From assembly GCF_024211255.1 (NCBI RefSeq), contig NZ_JAMLDY010000004.1, positions 171,001 to 235,000 on the forward strand: 64,000 bases of DNA, written 5' to 3'. The notes under the pieces were generated by a model, which saw only the letters and a program-made list of their open reading frames with translations, was not told where the DNA came from and searched no databases. The stretch comes from Sphingomonas liriopis (lineage in GTDB: Bacteria > Pseudomonadota > Alphaproteobacteria > Sphingomonadales > Sphingomonadaceae). A program made the position numbers and the translations under genes. Shown here in pieces: positions 17,531 through 27,107 of the stretch (positions are counted from its first letter, which is position 1; each line of letters opens with the position of its first letter).

Positions 17531-17591
17531 CCCGTTCGCCCTTGGGGGAGGACGAGACTCAGGCCCTTCGACAGGCTCAGGGCGAACGGGT
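17531..17591. repeat. Family H inverted-repeat element, copy 1
   Basis: The ends CCGTTCGCCCT and AGGGCGAACGG are inverted repeats around the widely seen CTTCGACAGGCTCAGG core. It lies between the convergent GIN copy 3 and DUF1501 genes and could terminate both. Confidence 0.8.
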
Positions 17592-17606
17592 GGCGGGTGG
17601 CCGCCC

Positions 17607-18992
17607 TTACACGAACCCCAGATTCCAGGTCGATGCATTGTAATTGCCCATGTTGGGCAGCACCGTCGTCAGGTCTCCATTGCCGACGCCGAACCAGCTC
17701 GCCAGCGTCGCGGCATATTGATCGACCGACGTCGTCGGCAGCAGCCGGCCCTGGCCGACGTCGTCCGTCGTGCCGTTGCCGACCTGCGGCGCGGTGCCGA
17801 AGAAGCGCCGCCCGCGCACCGCGCCGCCCATGACGACATGGTGGCTGCCCCAGCCGTGGTCGGATCCGTCGTCGTTCGATTGCAGCGTGCGGCCGAAGTC
17901 GGAGGCGGTGAAGCTCGTCACCTTGTCCGCGACGCCCAGTGCGACCGTGGTGTCGTAGAAGGCGCGCATCGCATCGGCGACCTTGCCGATCAGCGCGGGA
18001 TGCTGCGCGACGAGATTGTCGTGCAGGTCGAACCCGCCGATCGAGACGAAGAACACCTGCCGCTTGGCGCCGAGTTCCGACGAGACGGAGATCAGCCGCG
18101 CGACCATCTTGAGCTGGTCGGCGAGGGAGTTGCCGGTCGGGAAGAGCGGGAAGCCGGTCGCCGGCGCGGATCCCAGCGCGCCGCTGACCTGCGCATAGGT
18201 GTCGAGCGCGCGCTTGCTGACGCGGGCATGCTCGCTGGCGAAGACGTTGGCGTTGCTGCCCGTCATCAGGCTGCGCAGCGTCGATGCGGCGGTGGTCGAT
18301 CCGTACAGCGACGTCGCGTTGTTGATGAGCGCCACGGGTCCGCCGGTGCCGATCGCATATTGCACCGCCGACTTGCCGGTCAGGTAGACCGCATTGCCGC
18401 TGGCGTTGATGCAGGTCAGCGTCGCGGCGCCGTTGCCCGACTGGAACAGGTCGCCGATCCGCCCGCCCCAGCCGCTTGTCGCGCCCTCGGGATTGGACGC
18501 CTGGAAATAGCTTTGCTGGTCGTTGTGGCTGAACAATTTCGGCGGCAGCTTGACGCTGTTCGCCTGATATTGCGCCTTGGTCGTCGGCTGGACGAGCGTG
18601 CCGACGTTGAGTGCGACCGCGAGTCTGCCCTGATCGAACAGCGGCAGCAGCGACCCCATCGTCGGCGCCAGCGCATATTGCCGCCCGCCGGCCAGCCCCG
18701 CGGTCGGATTGAGCACCGTCGCCGCCAGCGATTCGCGGGTCAGCGCGATATTCGATCGTGCGGCAAGATATTTGGCGTAGCTCTCCGCGTCATAGGCGGC
18801 GACCGTGTTGGCGTAGTCGTTGCCGCCGTACAGGAAGACGCAGACCAAAGCCTTGTAATCGGTCGCGGTCGCCGCCGCGGCTTCGCCGATCGCGGCGAGG
18901 CTGGTGACGAACGGCGTCGCCACCCCCGCGACGCCGAGCGCGGCGGACCGCTTGAGGAAGGCACGGCGCGAGGCGTCTCGGGTAAAATCCAT
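17607..18992 (-). CDS. DUF1501 family protein with Tat signal
   Basis: The 461-residue protein has an N-terminal twin-arginine-type signal (TRDASRRAFLKRSAALG) ending near AAAA and a DUF1501 alkaline-phosphatase-like fold (LVCVFLYGGNDYANT, FFVSIGGFDLHDN, SDFGRTLQSNDDGSDHGWG). Such proteins are exported folded, are probably metal-binding hydrolases, and are almost always paired with a DUF1800 protein. ATG 18992 is preferred because GGTGAG precedes it. A GTG at 19001, overlapping the upstream stop codon, is the alternative. Confidence 0.88.
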   Translation of the reverse strand: MDFTRDASRRAFLKRSAALGVAGVATPFVTSLAAIGEAAAATATDYKALVCVFLYGGNDYANTVAAYDAESYAKYLAARSNIALTRESLAATVLNPTAGLAGGRQYALAPTMGSLLPLFDQGRLAVALNVGTLVQPTTKAQYQANSVKLPPKLFSHNDQQSYFQASNPEGATSGWGGRIGDLFQSGNGAATLTCINASGNAVYLTGKSAVQYAIGTGGPVALINNATSLYGSTTAASTLRSLMTGSNANVFASEHARVSKRALDTYAQVSGALGSAPATGFPLFPTGNSLADQLKMVARLISVSSELGAKRQVFFVSIGGFDLHDNLVAQHPALIGKVADAMRAFYDTTVALGVADKVTSFTASDFGRTLQSNDDGSDHGWGSHHVVMGGAVRGRRFFGTAPQVGNGTTDDVGQGRLLPTTSVDQYAATLASWFGVGNGDLTTVLPNMGNYNASTWNLGFV

Positions 18993-18997
18993 GGGGC

Positions 18998-20710
18998 TCA
19001 CCGCAACGTCAAAAATTCGGGGGAGGCGAGCGTCAGCAGGATCGCGATGCCGACGCGGTTGACCGGGCCGTTGGTCGCGGTCGTCGCGACGCTGTCGACC
19101 GCGGCGCGGATCGCGGTGACGGTCGCGGCGCTCAACTGGTTCGCGGCGAGTACCAGCACGACCTCGTCGACGAGGCTCGCGCTGTCGGACGCCTTGGCGA
19201 TCAGGTCGGTATAGTCGGGCTTCATGTCGCCGGTGCCGTTGGCGACGAGGCCCTGCATGTAGTTGACGTAGGCGACGACGCTCTGTTCGTTGGTGATCTG
19301 GAATTCGGGCGCGACCAGCCCGGCGTTGCTGATCCCGCTCGCGGGCGGGGCATAGCCGGGGCGGAAGAAGTTGAAGACGGTCTGGCTGCGGCCCATCGAC
19401 TGGCCGAGCCGGCTCGACTGGCTCGACGTGTCGCCGAACGCCCAGGTATTGGCAGGCGAGTTGATCTTCGCGAGCCGCGCCCAGGCGGTGAGCCGCATGA
19501 CGGGCTCGCGCAATTTGCCCGCGGTGGTGCTGGCCAGCGCATCGTCGCTGCGCGCCTCGGTATCGAGCAGGATCGCCTTCAGCACCGCCTTCATGTCACC
19601 GCGCACGCCGGAGCCGTTGTTGGCGAACACCGCCGACACGCGGCCGATGTAGGCGGCGCTGGGGTTGCTGGTGACGAGGCGCTGGATCAGCTGCTTCGAT
19701 ACGAACGGCGGCAGGTTGGGATGCGCGAAGATCGTGTCGAGCGCGACCTTGACCGCGGCCATGCCGCCGCCGCTGGTCGAGGTGCCGAGGAAGGTGGCGG
19801 TGCCCGTCTCGTTGAGCGACGCGTTCATCACCAGCGGCTGGCGATGGCGGTCGGGCGTCGCGCTGACCGTCGTCGCGAGGCTGAGGCCGGTGAAGACGCG
19901 CGCGAGGCCGCTGACGTCGGCGGGCGTATAGGTTTCGAGCGGCACGCCGCCGCTCGTCTTGACGCTGCCGTCCATGTTCAGCTGGTAGAGGCCGAGCGTG
20001 AAGAGCTGCATCAGCTCGCGCGCGTAATTCTCGTCGGGCTGCGCGCCGGTGGTGGCGTTCGCCTTGCGGTTGCCGAGGAAGGTGAGGAACGACCCCATCG
20101 CCGCATTGGTGGTGATCGCGTCGAGGATGGTCCGGTAGTTACCGAAGGCGTTGTCGAGCAGCACGTCGACGTAAGCCGCGGTCGCGAACTGCTTCCAGTT
20201 GAGGTTGACCCCGCCGATGCCGACGACGAGCAAATCGAGGAGCGCCATGCCGACCCGCTGGCGCAGCTGGTCGGGTTCGGCGATCATCTGACGCCACATC
20301 GTGGCGTCGAAACCGGTCTCATTGTTGGTGTTGGCGGCGACGGCATAGCCGTTGGCGACCAGCCAGTCCCAGTGCGAGGTCGCGCGGGGCAGGGCGAACT
20401 GGTCGTCGATCCAGCCTTCGTAACGGCGGCTGACGACGGTATCGATCATTGCACGGGTGGCGCCCATCGTCGTCTGCGCGAGGAAGCGGCTCGCCTGCGC
20501 GGTGGTGATCGCGGCCGGGGCGACCACGACCGGCGCGCTCGCCGCCGGCGGCGCGCTGCCCGACCCGCTGCCACCGCCGCTGCCGCACGCGGCGAGCAGG
20601 AAGGCGGGTGCGAGCGTGGCGCCGAGCGTCAGCGCGCCGGCGCCGCTTTCCGCGAGCGTTTCATGATCCCCGGCGAACGCGCGTGCGTCCGCTGCTTCCC
20701 CATCCAGCAC
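18998..20710 (-). CDS. DUF1800 family lipoprotein-like protein
   Basis: The protein has about 570 residues. Near the N-terminus a hydrophobic stretch ends in a lipobox-like LAAC followed by a GSGGGSGSGS linker. The DUF1800 body includes AQASRFLAQTTMGATRAMI, the conserved PDENYARELMQLFTLGLY and a C-terminal GRSQTVFNFFRPGYAPP. GTG 20710 is chosen because GGGGGA lies 8 nt upstream; the frame is open to an ATG at 20788 that has no ribosome-binding site. The gene lies immediately 5' of the DUF1501 gene, forming the usual two-gene unit, perhaps for polymer or carbohydrate handling. The role is unproven. Confidence 0.85.
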   Translation of the reverse strand: MLDGEAADARAFAGDHETLAESGAGALTLGATLAPAFLLAACGSGGGSGSGSAPPAASAPVVVAPAAITTAQASRFLAQTTMGATRAMIDTVVSRRYEGWIDDQFALPRATSHWDWLVANGYAVAANTNNETGFDATMWRQMIAEPDQLRQRVGMALLDLLVVGIGGVNLNWKQFATAAYVDVLLDNAFGNYRTILDAITTNAAMGSFLTFLGNRKANATTGAQPDENYARELMQLFTLGLYQLNMDGSVKTSGGVPLETYTPADVSGLARVFTGLSLATTVSATPDRHRQPLVMNASLNETGTATFLGTSTSGGGMAAVKVALDTIFAHPNLPPFVSKQLIQRLVTSNPSAAYIGRVSAVFANNGSGVRGDMKAVLKAILLDTEARSDDALASTTAGKLREPVMRLTAWARLAKINSPANTWAFGDTSSQSSRLGQSMGRSQTVFNFFRPGYAPPASGISNAGLVAPEFQITNEQSVVAYVNYMQGLVANGTGDMKPDYTDLIAKASDSASLVDEVVLVLAANQLSAATVTAIRAAVDSVATTATNGPVNRVGIAILLTLASPEFLTLR

Positions 20711-20903
20711 TGATGCAGTCCCCCGACCCGGTCGCCCGAACACCCTCCCGCAGGCGAACCATGGTTTATCAGCATCATAGCGGGTCAAGTCTTAACGAAG
20801 AAGATTAACGCGGATCGGGTCGGCGCGTTGGAAGCGGCGTTGGTCGCATGTGTGTCGGAATATTGCTGAGGGGCTGGGTCTGCTGGCGGCACCACCATCC
20901 CGC

Positions 20904-21010
20904 CGTCACCCCGGACTCGTTCCGGGGTCCACCGGGCCGCGAGCGTAACGCTCGATCATTTGCCGTGCGCCTCGCCGCGGAGTGGACCCCGGAACGAGTC
21001 CGGGGTGACG
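20904..21010. repeat. Family A inverted-repeat element, copy 4
   Basis: The 107-bp element has its inner segment in the opposite orientation to copies 1 and 3 (ending CCTCGCCGCGGA). It lies in the 20711-21193 gap between DUF1800 and ctaD, which otherwise holds the ctaD terminator, a 9-bp hairpin and, at 20711-20903, the presumed DUF1800 promoter region. Confidence 0.93.
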
Positions 21011-21016
21011 GGGGCA

Positions 21017-21048
21017 AAGAAAAGCCCCGGAGGTTTCCCCCCGGGGCT
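21017..21048 (-). terminator. Intrinsic terminator of ctaCD
   Basis: Read on the minus strand, AGCCCCGG (complement of 21041-21048) and CCGGGGCT (complement of 21023-21030) form an 8-bp GC stem followed by TTTCTTTG. It lies about 145 nt downstream of the ctaD stop codon. Confidence 0.8.
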
Positions 21049-21072
21049 GTTTCGTCCCGATCCCGGCAGCCC

Positions 21073-21095
21073 GTCACGGGAGTAAATCCCGTGAC
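21073..21095. other. Nine-bp hairpin in the ctaD 3' region
   Basis: GTCACGGGA (21073-21081), a 5-nt loop, and TCCCGTGAC (21087-21095) are perfectly complementary. It lies between ctaD and its T-tailed terminator. It could protect the 3' end or be a binding site; there is no T-run beside it. Confidence 0.55.
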
Positions 21096-21193
21096 GTCGA
21101 TCGCGGCGTCGCCGCGTCGGCCGGGCCGGGTGCATGCGACCGGCTGCGCCGTTCGCACCGGGCTGCAACGGGGTTGCAGCCCTTGCACCCGCC

Positions 21194-22855
21194 TCAATCG
21201 ATCTTCGGGAGCGTCTCGAACTGGTGGTACGGCGGCGGCGAGGACAGCGTCCATTCCAGCGTCGTCGCACCTTCGCCCCAGGGATTGTCCGGCGCCTTCG
21301 GACCCGCGATCAGCGAATAGATCACGTTGACGAAGAACACGACCATGCCCGCGGCCATGATCTCATAGCCGTGCGTCGCCAGCGCGTTGAACGTCGCATA
21401 GGCGTCCGGATAATCCGGATAGCGGCGCGGCATGCCCTGCAGGCCGAGGAAGTGCATCGGGAAGAACAGCACGTTCACGCCGACGAAGAACACCCAGAAG
21501 TGCAGCTGGCCGAGGAACTCGTTGTACATCTTCCCGAACATCTTCGGGAACCAGTAATAGAAGCCCGCGAACAGGCCGAACACGGCACCCAGAGACAGGA
21601 CGTAGTGGAAGTGCGCCACGACGTAATACGTGTCCTGCATGTAATCGTCGATGCCGCCGTTGGCGAGCACGACGCCGGTGACGCCGCCGACGGTGAACAT
21701 GAAGATGAAGCCGATCGCCCAGACCATCGGCGTCTTGAACGACAGCGAACCGCCCCACATCGTCGCGATCCAGCTGAAGATCTTGATGCCGGTCGGCACC
21801 GCGATCACCATCGTCGCGGCGGTGAAGTACATCTTCACGTTCACGCTGAGGCCGGTGACGAACATGTGGTGCGCCCACACGACGAAGCCGACGACGCCGA
21901 TCGCGACCATGGCATAGGCCATGCCGAGATAGCCGAAGACGGGCTTGCGGCTGAACGTCGCGATGATCTGGCTGACGATGCCGAAGCCCGGCAGGATCAT
22001 GATGTACACTTCGGGGTGACCGAAGAACCAGAACAGATGCTGGTACAGGATCGGGTCGCCGCCGCCGGCGGGGTCGAAGAAGGTCGTGCCGAAGTTGCGG
22101 TCGGTCAGCAGCATCGTGATCGCCGCGGCCAGCACCGGCAGCGCGAGCAGCAGCAGGAAGGCGGTGACGAGCACCGACCAGACGAACAGCGGCATCTTGT
22201 GCAGCGTCATGCCCGGCGCGCGCATGTTGAAGATCGTGGTGATGAAGTTGATCGCGCCGAGGATCGAGCTGGCGCCGGCGAGGTGGAGCGACAGGATCGC
22301 CATGTCCACCGACGGTCCGGGTTCGCCATAGGTCGAGAGCGGGGCATAGACCGTCCAGCCGGTGCCGGCGCCGCCGAAGAAGGGCGAGGCAAGCAGCAGC
22401 GAGAAGGCGGGGATGAGCAGCCAGAAGCTGACGTTGTTCATCCGCGGGAACGCCATGTCCGGCGCGCCGATCATGATCGGCACGAACCAGTTGCCGAAGC
22501 CGCCGATCATCGCCGGCATCACCATGAAGAACACCATGATGAGGCCGTGCGCGGTGATGAGCACGTTCCACAGGTGGAGCGCATGGTCGAGGCCGCCGTC
22601 GCCGCCGGGCAGGAAGTTCGCCCAGCCGACGAGATACTGGATGCCCGGCTGCGCGAGCTCGGCGCGCATCAGGCCTGAGATCGCGCCACCGATGATCCCC
22701 GCGACGATCGCGAAGATTAGGTAGAGCGTCCCGATGTCCTTGTGGTTGGTCGACATGAACCAGCGGGCGAAGAAGCCCGGCTTGTGGTCCGCGTCATGGT
22801 GCGCATGATCGTCGTGCGCGACGAACGCGTTAGGGTGGAGGGCGGTATCGGTCAT
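21194..22855 (-). CDS. ctaD: Cytochrome c oxidase subunit I (aa3-type)
   Basis: The 553-residue catalytic subunit has 12 membrane helices and binds heme a, heme a3 and CuB. Signature segments are [15 protein letters not shown] near the N-terminus, the heme-copper site stretch [17 protein letters not shown] with its ligand His and the His-Tyr crosslink motif (GHPEVY), and the later AHHMFVTG and [12 protein letters not shown] 22855 is one base after the ctaC stop codon (TAAGATG), so the genes are coupled. ctaB, ctaG and ctaE, usually downstream in Alphaproteobacteria, do not follow here; hairpins, a terminator and a repeat do. Confidence 0.96.
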   Translation of the reverse strand: MTDTALHPNAFVAHDDHAHHDADHKPGFFARWFMSTNHKDIGTLYLIFAIVAGIIGGAISGLMRAELAQPGIQYLVGWANFLPGGDGGLDHALHLWNVLITAHGLIMVFFMVMPAMIGGFGNWFVPIMIGAPDMAFPRMNNVSFWLLIPAFSLLLASPFFGGAGTGWTVYAPLSTYGEPGPSVDMAILSLHLAGASSILGAINFITTIFNMRAPGMTLHKMPLFVWSVLVTAFLLLLALPVLAAAITMLLTDRNFGTTFFDPAGGGDPILYQHLFWFFGHPEVYIMILPGFGIVSQIIATFSRKPVFGYLGMAYAMVAIGVVGFVVWAHHMFVTGLSVNVKMYFTAATMVIAVPTGIKIFSWIATMWGGSLSFKTPMVWAIGFIFMFTVGGVTGVVLANGGIDDYMQDTYYVVAHFHYVLSLGAVFGLFAGFYYWFPKMFGKMYNEFLGQLHFWVFFVGVNVLFFPMHFLGLQGMPRRYPDYPDAYATFNALATHGYEIMAAGMVVFFVNVIYSLIAGPKAPDNPWGEGATTLEWTLSSPPPYHQFETLPKID

Positions 22856-22856
22856 C

Positions 22857-24047
22857 TTACTGTCCCGCGTTGCCGGTGGCCGGATTGCCGGTCGCACCCT
22901 GCGAAGTGGTAGGGGCGGCGGTCGTCGCATTCTCGGTCGGGCCGGTGGCGGCGTCGGCGGCATTGCCCTGCGCCTCCCCGGCCGCGGAGCCGACGGCGCC
23001 GGGCTGCGGGATCACCTTGTTGCTGAGCTGGCCGGGCGCGGGCATCGTGCCGCCCTTGGCACGGACCCAGGCGGCGAACTGCGCCGGGGGAACCGCCTGC
23101 ACCGCGATCGGCATGAACGCGTGGCGCGCGCCGCACAATTCGGAGCACTGGCCGAAATACAGGCCGGGCTTGTCGATCGTGAAGCTCGTCTCGTTCAACC
23201 GGCCGGGCACCGCGTCGAGCTTGATCCAGAAGGCGGGGACCGCCCAGCTGTGGATCACGTCCTGCGAGGTGGTGATGAGGCGGATCGGCACGCCGACCGG
23301 CAGCACGATGCGGTTGTCGGCGGCGAGCAGGCGGGGCCCGTCGGCATCGGTGCGGAAGCGTTCGCCCTTGCCGACCTGGTCACGCTCTTTCAGCATGTTG
23401 GCGGTGATCTCGAACCCGCCGTTGTCGGGATACTGATACGACCAATACCATTGGTTGCCGATCGCCTTCAGCGTCACCGCGCCGGCCGGGGCCGGCTTGA
23501 ACTGCGCCTGCAGCAGGCCGATCGAGGGGACGGCGATCAGCACCAGGATGACGACCGGCGCCAGCGTCCAGATGATCTCGATCGCGGTATTGTGGCTGGT
23601 CTTGGAGGGGATCGGGTTCGCCGCCTTGCGGAAGCGGATGACGACCCAGATCAGCAGCAGCAGCACGAAGACGCTGATGACGACGATCAGCGGCAGCAGG
23701 ATCGAATCGTGGAACCAGTGCGCGAACTGGCCATTGGTCGTGACCTGCGGCTGGATGCCGATGCGGCCGTCGACCGGATGGCCGACGCCCGGCTCGATCG
23801 TCGTCGCCGGCGCACCGTCCTGCGCGAGCAGCGGCGAAGACGGCGCCGCCGGAGCGGTCGCCGCGGCGGTGGTGGGGGCGACGTTCGACACGCCGGCTGG
23901 TGCGGCGGCCGCCTGGGGGGCCGGTGCGGCAGCCGCCTGAGGGGCCGGCGCGGCGGCGCCCTGCGGCCTGGGCGACGCTTCGGCGCCCCCCATGCCCGTC
24001 AGCGCCAGCCCGATGGCCAGCGCGATCCCCGTGAACCTCATGCGCAT
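22857..24047 (-). CDS. ctaC: Cytochrome c oxidase subunit II
   Basis: This 396-residue subunit carries the CuA centre that accepts electrons from cytochrome c. It has a signal peptide, an Ala/Pro/Gln-rich periplasmic linker (APAPQAAA repeats, about residues 30-60), two membrane helices and a cupredoxin domain with the CuA motif [12 protein letters not shown]. The C-terminal about 60 residues (after [14 protein letters not shown]) are low-complexity Ala/Thr/Gly and longer than usual. ATG 24047 starts the signal peptide, with GGGGTG about 9 nt upstream. It is the first gene of ctaCD and divergent from pyrE. Confidence 0.95.
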   Translation of the reverse strand: MRMRFTGIALAIGLALTGMGGAEASPRPQGAAAPAPQAAAAPAPQAAAAPAGVSNVAPTTAAATAPAAPSSPLLAQDGAPATTIEPGVGHPVDGRIGIQPQVTTNGQFAHWFHDSILLPLIVVISVFVLLLLIWVVIRFRKAANPIPSKTSHNTAIEIIWTLAPVVILVLIAVPSIGLLQAQFKPAPAGAVTLKAIGNQWYWSYQYPDNGGFEITANMLKERDQVGKGERFRTDADGPRLLAADNRIVLPVGVPIRLITTSQDVIHSWAVPAFWIKLDAVPGRLNETSFTIDKPGLYFGQCSELCGARHAFMPIAVQAVPPAQFAAWVRAKGGTMPAPGQLSNKVIPQPGAVGSAAGEAQGNAADAATGPTENATTAAPTTSQGATGNPATGNAGQ

Positions 24048-24253
24048 GCGTGTCGTCACCCCGTCCTGTTCCCTGGCCCGCCCGGCGAACGGGCCATCCG
24101 GGGCGCACGGATGCACCCCTTTTGCCATGGCCTATACGCGGGGGTGCCGTCCGCCTCAAGCGCCCGGCCCATGTTTATGACGCGAGCGCGCTTGGCGGGG
24201 ACCGGGCGAGTTCCTATGAGCGCCGTACCCGACGTTTCTTATCGGAAGTGACG

Positions 24254-24838
24254 ATGATGACCGACGACGACGTGCTGGCCGAATTCCGCGCCGCCGATGC
24301 CCTGCTGGAGGGGCATTTCATCCTGTCGTCGGGGCTCAGGAGCTCGCGCTACCTGCAATGCGCCCGCGTGCTGATGGACCCGCGCCGCGGCGCCCGCCTG
24401 TCCGACGCGCTGGTCCAGCGCATCCCCGCCGAGCTGAAGGCGCGGATCGCCGTGGTCGTCTCCCCTGCGATGGGCGGCGTCATCGCCGGCCACGAGATGG
24501 CGCGCGCGCTCGGCGTCGAGGCGATGTTCGTCGAACGCCCGACCGGCACGTTCGAGCTGCGCCGCGGCTTCCGGCTGGAGCCGGGGCAGGAGGTGCTGAT
24601 GATGGAGGACGTCGTCACCACCGGGCTGTCGAGCCGTGAGGCGATCAAGGCGATCGAGGCGGCGGGCGGCAGGGTGATCGCGGCAGCGTCGCTGGTCGAT
24701 CGGTCCGGCGGCACGGTCGACCTCGGCGTGCCCTTCTATCCGCTGATCCGGCTCGATGTGCCGACCTATGCCGCGGACGCGCTGCCGCCCGAACTGGCGG
24801 CGATCCCCGCGATCAAGCCGGGGAGCCGCGCGGCGTGA
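24254..24838 (+). CDS. pyrE: Orotate phosphoribosyltransferase
   Basis: The 194-residue enzyme transfers the phosphoribosyl group from PRPP to orotate to give OMP in pyrimidine synthesis. The PRPP-binding signature is [18 protein letters not shown], residues about 115-132. [18 protein letters not shown] is also typical. The start is ATGATG at 24254/24257 after GGAAGTGACG. The last four bases overlap the next gene (GTGA). Confidence 0.95.
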   Translation: MMTDDDVLAEFRAADALLEGHFILSSGLRSSRYLQCARVLMDPRRGARLSDALVQRIPAELKARIAVVVSPAMGGVIAGHEMARALGVEAMFVERPTGTFELRRGFRLEPGQEVLMMEDVVTTGLSSREAIKAIEAAGGRVIAAASLVDRSGGTVDLGVPFYPLIRLDVPTYAADALPPELAAIPAIKPGSRAA

Positions 24839-25833
24839 TCCGCGCGCTGCTCGCCGCGCTGGTGTCGGTCGCCGCGCCGGTCGCGGCGGAGACGCCGGAT
24901 GCGGTGGCGCGGCGCTACGGGCTGCAGGGCGAGCTGCTGGCCGCGAAGGGTGACCGCATCCTGCTCGATCGCGGTTATGGCACGATCGATCCGGCGGGCG
25001 GCGCGGTCCACGCGGCCGGCGAACGCTGGCGGCTGGCGTCGATCACCAAGCAGGTGGTGGCGGCGCAGGTTGTCGCCGGACTCGAATCCAAGCCGGGGGT
25101 ATTGGACGCGCCCATCCCCCGCGAGGTCGCGCCGGGCGTCGGTTTCATACCCGCGCTGGCCGGGCTGACCGTGCGGCAATTGCTGACGCACCATAGCGGG
25201 CTGGCCAATCCGGACGATACGCCGCCGGGCGCAGGCGGCGTGCCGGGCGCCTATCTGAAGCGCGCGCCCGATGTCGCTTATTGCGCGTCGAAGCCGGGAA
25301 CCCCCGGCGCGGCGTTCGCCTACAACAATTGCGATTATCTGCTGGTCGGCGCGTGGCGCGGGACGGACCGCTGGCCGCAGGGCATGGCGATGGCCACGGC
25401 CGGCGAGCGCGGCGTGCCGGGCTATGTAAAGGGCCGACCCGAACCGGCCATCCAGCTGGCGAGCTTCGGCGCGGCCGGTGGCCTGATCGGCACCGCGCGC
25501 GACGTGTTCCGCTTCGACCGGGCGCTGATGACCGGCAGGCTGATGGCACCCGCCAGTCTGGCCGCGTTATGGACGCCGGAGGGCAAGGGCAGCTATCAGG
25601 CGCTCGGCCAATGGGTGTTCCCCGGCACGCTTGCCGGCTGTGCGACGCCCAGGCGGATCGTCCAGCGCGACGGCGAGATCGGCGGCGTCCAGGTGCGCAA
25701 CTTCATCCTGCCCGACGACGCTATCGTCGTGATCGTCTTCACCAACCGCTCGTCGGACGATTTCGCGTTCGGCGAGGTGTGGGAAGGCAAGGGCTTCGTT
25801 TACGACCTCCTATCCGCGGCGGCCTGCTCATGA
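24835..25833 (+). CDS. Serine hydrolase of the beta-lactamase/class C fold
   Basis: This 332-residue exported protein has a signal peptide [18 protein letters not shown] (cleavage near residue 18). The nucleophile motif SITK is at 69-72 and the YxN motif is YNN near 162-164. The third motif, usually HTG/KTG, is not recognisable; RDGEIGG lies where it would be expected, so substrate choice may differ from classical enzymes. Probable substrates are peptides or esters in the periplasm. It starts at GTG and overlaps both pyrE and pdxJ by 4 nt, so it is embedded in a biosynthetic operon. Confidence 0.82.
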   Translation: MIRALLAALVSVAAPVAAETPDAVARRYGLQGELLAAKGDRILLDRGYGTIDPAGGAVHAAGERWRLASITKQVVAAQVVAGLESKPGVLDAPIPREVAPGVGFIPALAGLTVRQLLTHHSGLANPDDTPPGAGGVPGAYLKRAPDVAYCASKPGTPGAAFAYNNCDYLLVGAWRGTDRWPQGMAMATAGERGVPGYVKGRPEPAIQLASFGAAGGLIGTARDVFRFDRALMTGRLMAPASLAALWTPEGKGSYQALGQWVFPGTLAGCATPRRIVQRDGEIGGVQVRNFILPDDAIVVIVFTNRSSDDFAFGEVWEGKGFVYDLLSAAACS

Positions 25834-26558
25834 CCCATTCCCTGCGCCTCGGCGTCAATATCGATCACGTTGCGACGGTGCGCAACGCGCGCGGGTGCGG
25901 CTATCCTGATCCGGTACGTGCCGCGCTGCTGGCGGCGGAGGCGGGGGCGGACGGGATCACCGCGCACCTGCGCGAGGACCGGCGGCATATCACCGACGAG
26001 GATATCGCGCGGCTCGCGGCGGAGCTGACCGTGCCGCTCAACCTCGAGATGGCGGCGACCGACGAGATGCTCGCCATCGCGCTGCGCCACCGTCCGCATG
26101 CCGCCTGCATCGTCCCCGAGAAGCGCGAGGAGCGCACCACCGAGGGGGGGATCGATGCGGCCGGGCAGCACGACCGCCTCGCGCCGCTGGTCGGCGAGCT
26201 CGGCGCGGCGCGCATCCGCGTGTCGTTGTTCATCGAACCCGATGCGCGCCAGATCGAGGCGGCGATCCGCCTGGGCGTGCCGGTCGTCGAGCTGCACACC
26301 GGGCGCTACGCCGAGCTGGACGGTGAGGCGCGCAGCGAGGAGCTGCGCCGCCTGTCGGATGCGGCGGCGCTGGCGGCGAAGAACGGGATCGAGGTGCATG
26401 CCGGGCACGGGCTGACGTTCGACAATGTCGGTCCGATCGCGGCGATCCCGCAGGTGCGCGAGCTCAACATCGGGCATTTCCTGGTGGGCGAGGCGTTGTT
26501 CGTCGGGTTGGGCGAAGCGGTGCGGCGGATGCGCGAGGAAATGGATGCGGCGCGATGA
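25830..26558 (+). CDS. pdxJ: Pyridoxine 5'-phosphate synthase
   Basis: The 242-residue TIM-barrel enzyme condenses 1-deoxyxylulose 5-phosphate with 3-amino-2-oxopropyl phosphate in vitamin B6 synthesis. Family marks are [15 protein letters not shown] at the N-terminus, [36 protein letters not shown] and the C-terminal [20 protein letters not shown] 25830 overlaps the serine hydrolase stop codon. It precedes acpS and lepB, the usual order, but a family G repeat separates it from acpS. Confidence 0.96.
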   Translation: MTHSLRLGVNIDHVATVRNARGCGYPDPVRAALLAAEAGADGITAHLREDRRHITDEDIARLAAELTVPLNLEMAATDEMLAIALRHRPHAACIVPEKREERTTEGGIDAAGQHDRLAPLVGELGAARIRVSLFIEPDARQIEAAIRLGVPVVELHTGRYAELDGEARSEELRRLSDAAALAAKNGIEVHAGHGLTFDNVGPIAAIPQVRELNIGHFLVGEALFVGLGEAVRRMREEMDAAR

Positions 26559-26560
26559 CA

Positions 26561-26694
26561 TCTCCCTCTCCCAGCGGGAGAGGGAAGGGGCCCACGTCGC
26601 GCAGCGACGTGGGAAGGGTGAGGGGCGTCGGTTGATCCTCGCCCTCACCCTTCCGCAGCTTCGCTGCTCCCTCCCTCTCCCGCTGGGAGAGGGA
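26561..26694. repeat. Family G inverted-repeat element between pdxJ and acpS
   Basis: Near-palindromic ends built on TCCCTCTCCCAGCGGGAGAG flank an inner segment with a second inverted pair (CCCACGTCGC/GCGACGTGGG). The right end, GGGAGAGGGA (26685-26694), becomes the ribosome-binding site of acpS. Confidence 0.88.
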
Positions 26695-26696
26695 TT

Positions 26697-27107
26697 ATGA
26701 TCGTCGGTCTTGGCTCCGACCTGTGCAACATCGAGCGGATCCAAGCGTCGCTCGACCGTTTCGGCGAGCGTTTCGAACGCCGCGTCTTCACCGACGCGGA
26801 ACTCGCTCGCGCCGCGCGGCGCCCGTTCACCAAAGCGGGTACGCTCGCCAAGCGCTTCGCCGCGAAGGAGGCGTTTTCCAAGGCGGTCGGCACCGGGTTC
26901 AAGGCGGGCGTGTTCATGAAGGACATCGGCGTCGTCAACGCGCCTTCGGGTGCGCCGACGCTCAGCCTGACCGGGGGGGCGAAGGAACGCCTTGACGGCA
27001 TGATCCCCGCGGGCCACCTCGCGCGTATACATCTGACCCTGACCGACGATCATCCCTGGGCGCAGGCCTTTGTGATTATCGAGGCGATCGCGGACCCCAA
27101 GGCATGA
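26697..27107 (+). CDS. acpS: Holo-[acyl-carrier-protein] synthase
   Basis: The 136-residue enzyme transfers 4'-phosphopantetheine from CoA to ACP. Motifs are [15 protein letters not shown] with the Mg-binding Asp and [16 protein letters not shown] with the conserved FAxKEAxxKA signature (residues about 56-70). ATG 26697 follows the repeat-derived GGGAGAGG by 4 nt. The stop codon overlaps lepB (ATGA). Confidence 0.95.
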   Translation: MIVGLGSDLCNIERIQASLDRFGERFERRVFTDAELARAARRPFTKAGTLAKRFAAKEAFSKAVGTGFKAGVFMKDIGVVNAPSGAPTLSLTGGAKERLDGMIPAGHLARIHLTLTDDHPWAQAFVIIEAIADPKA

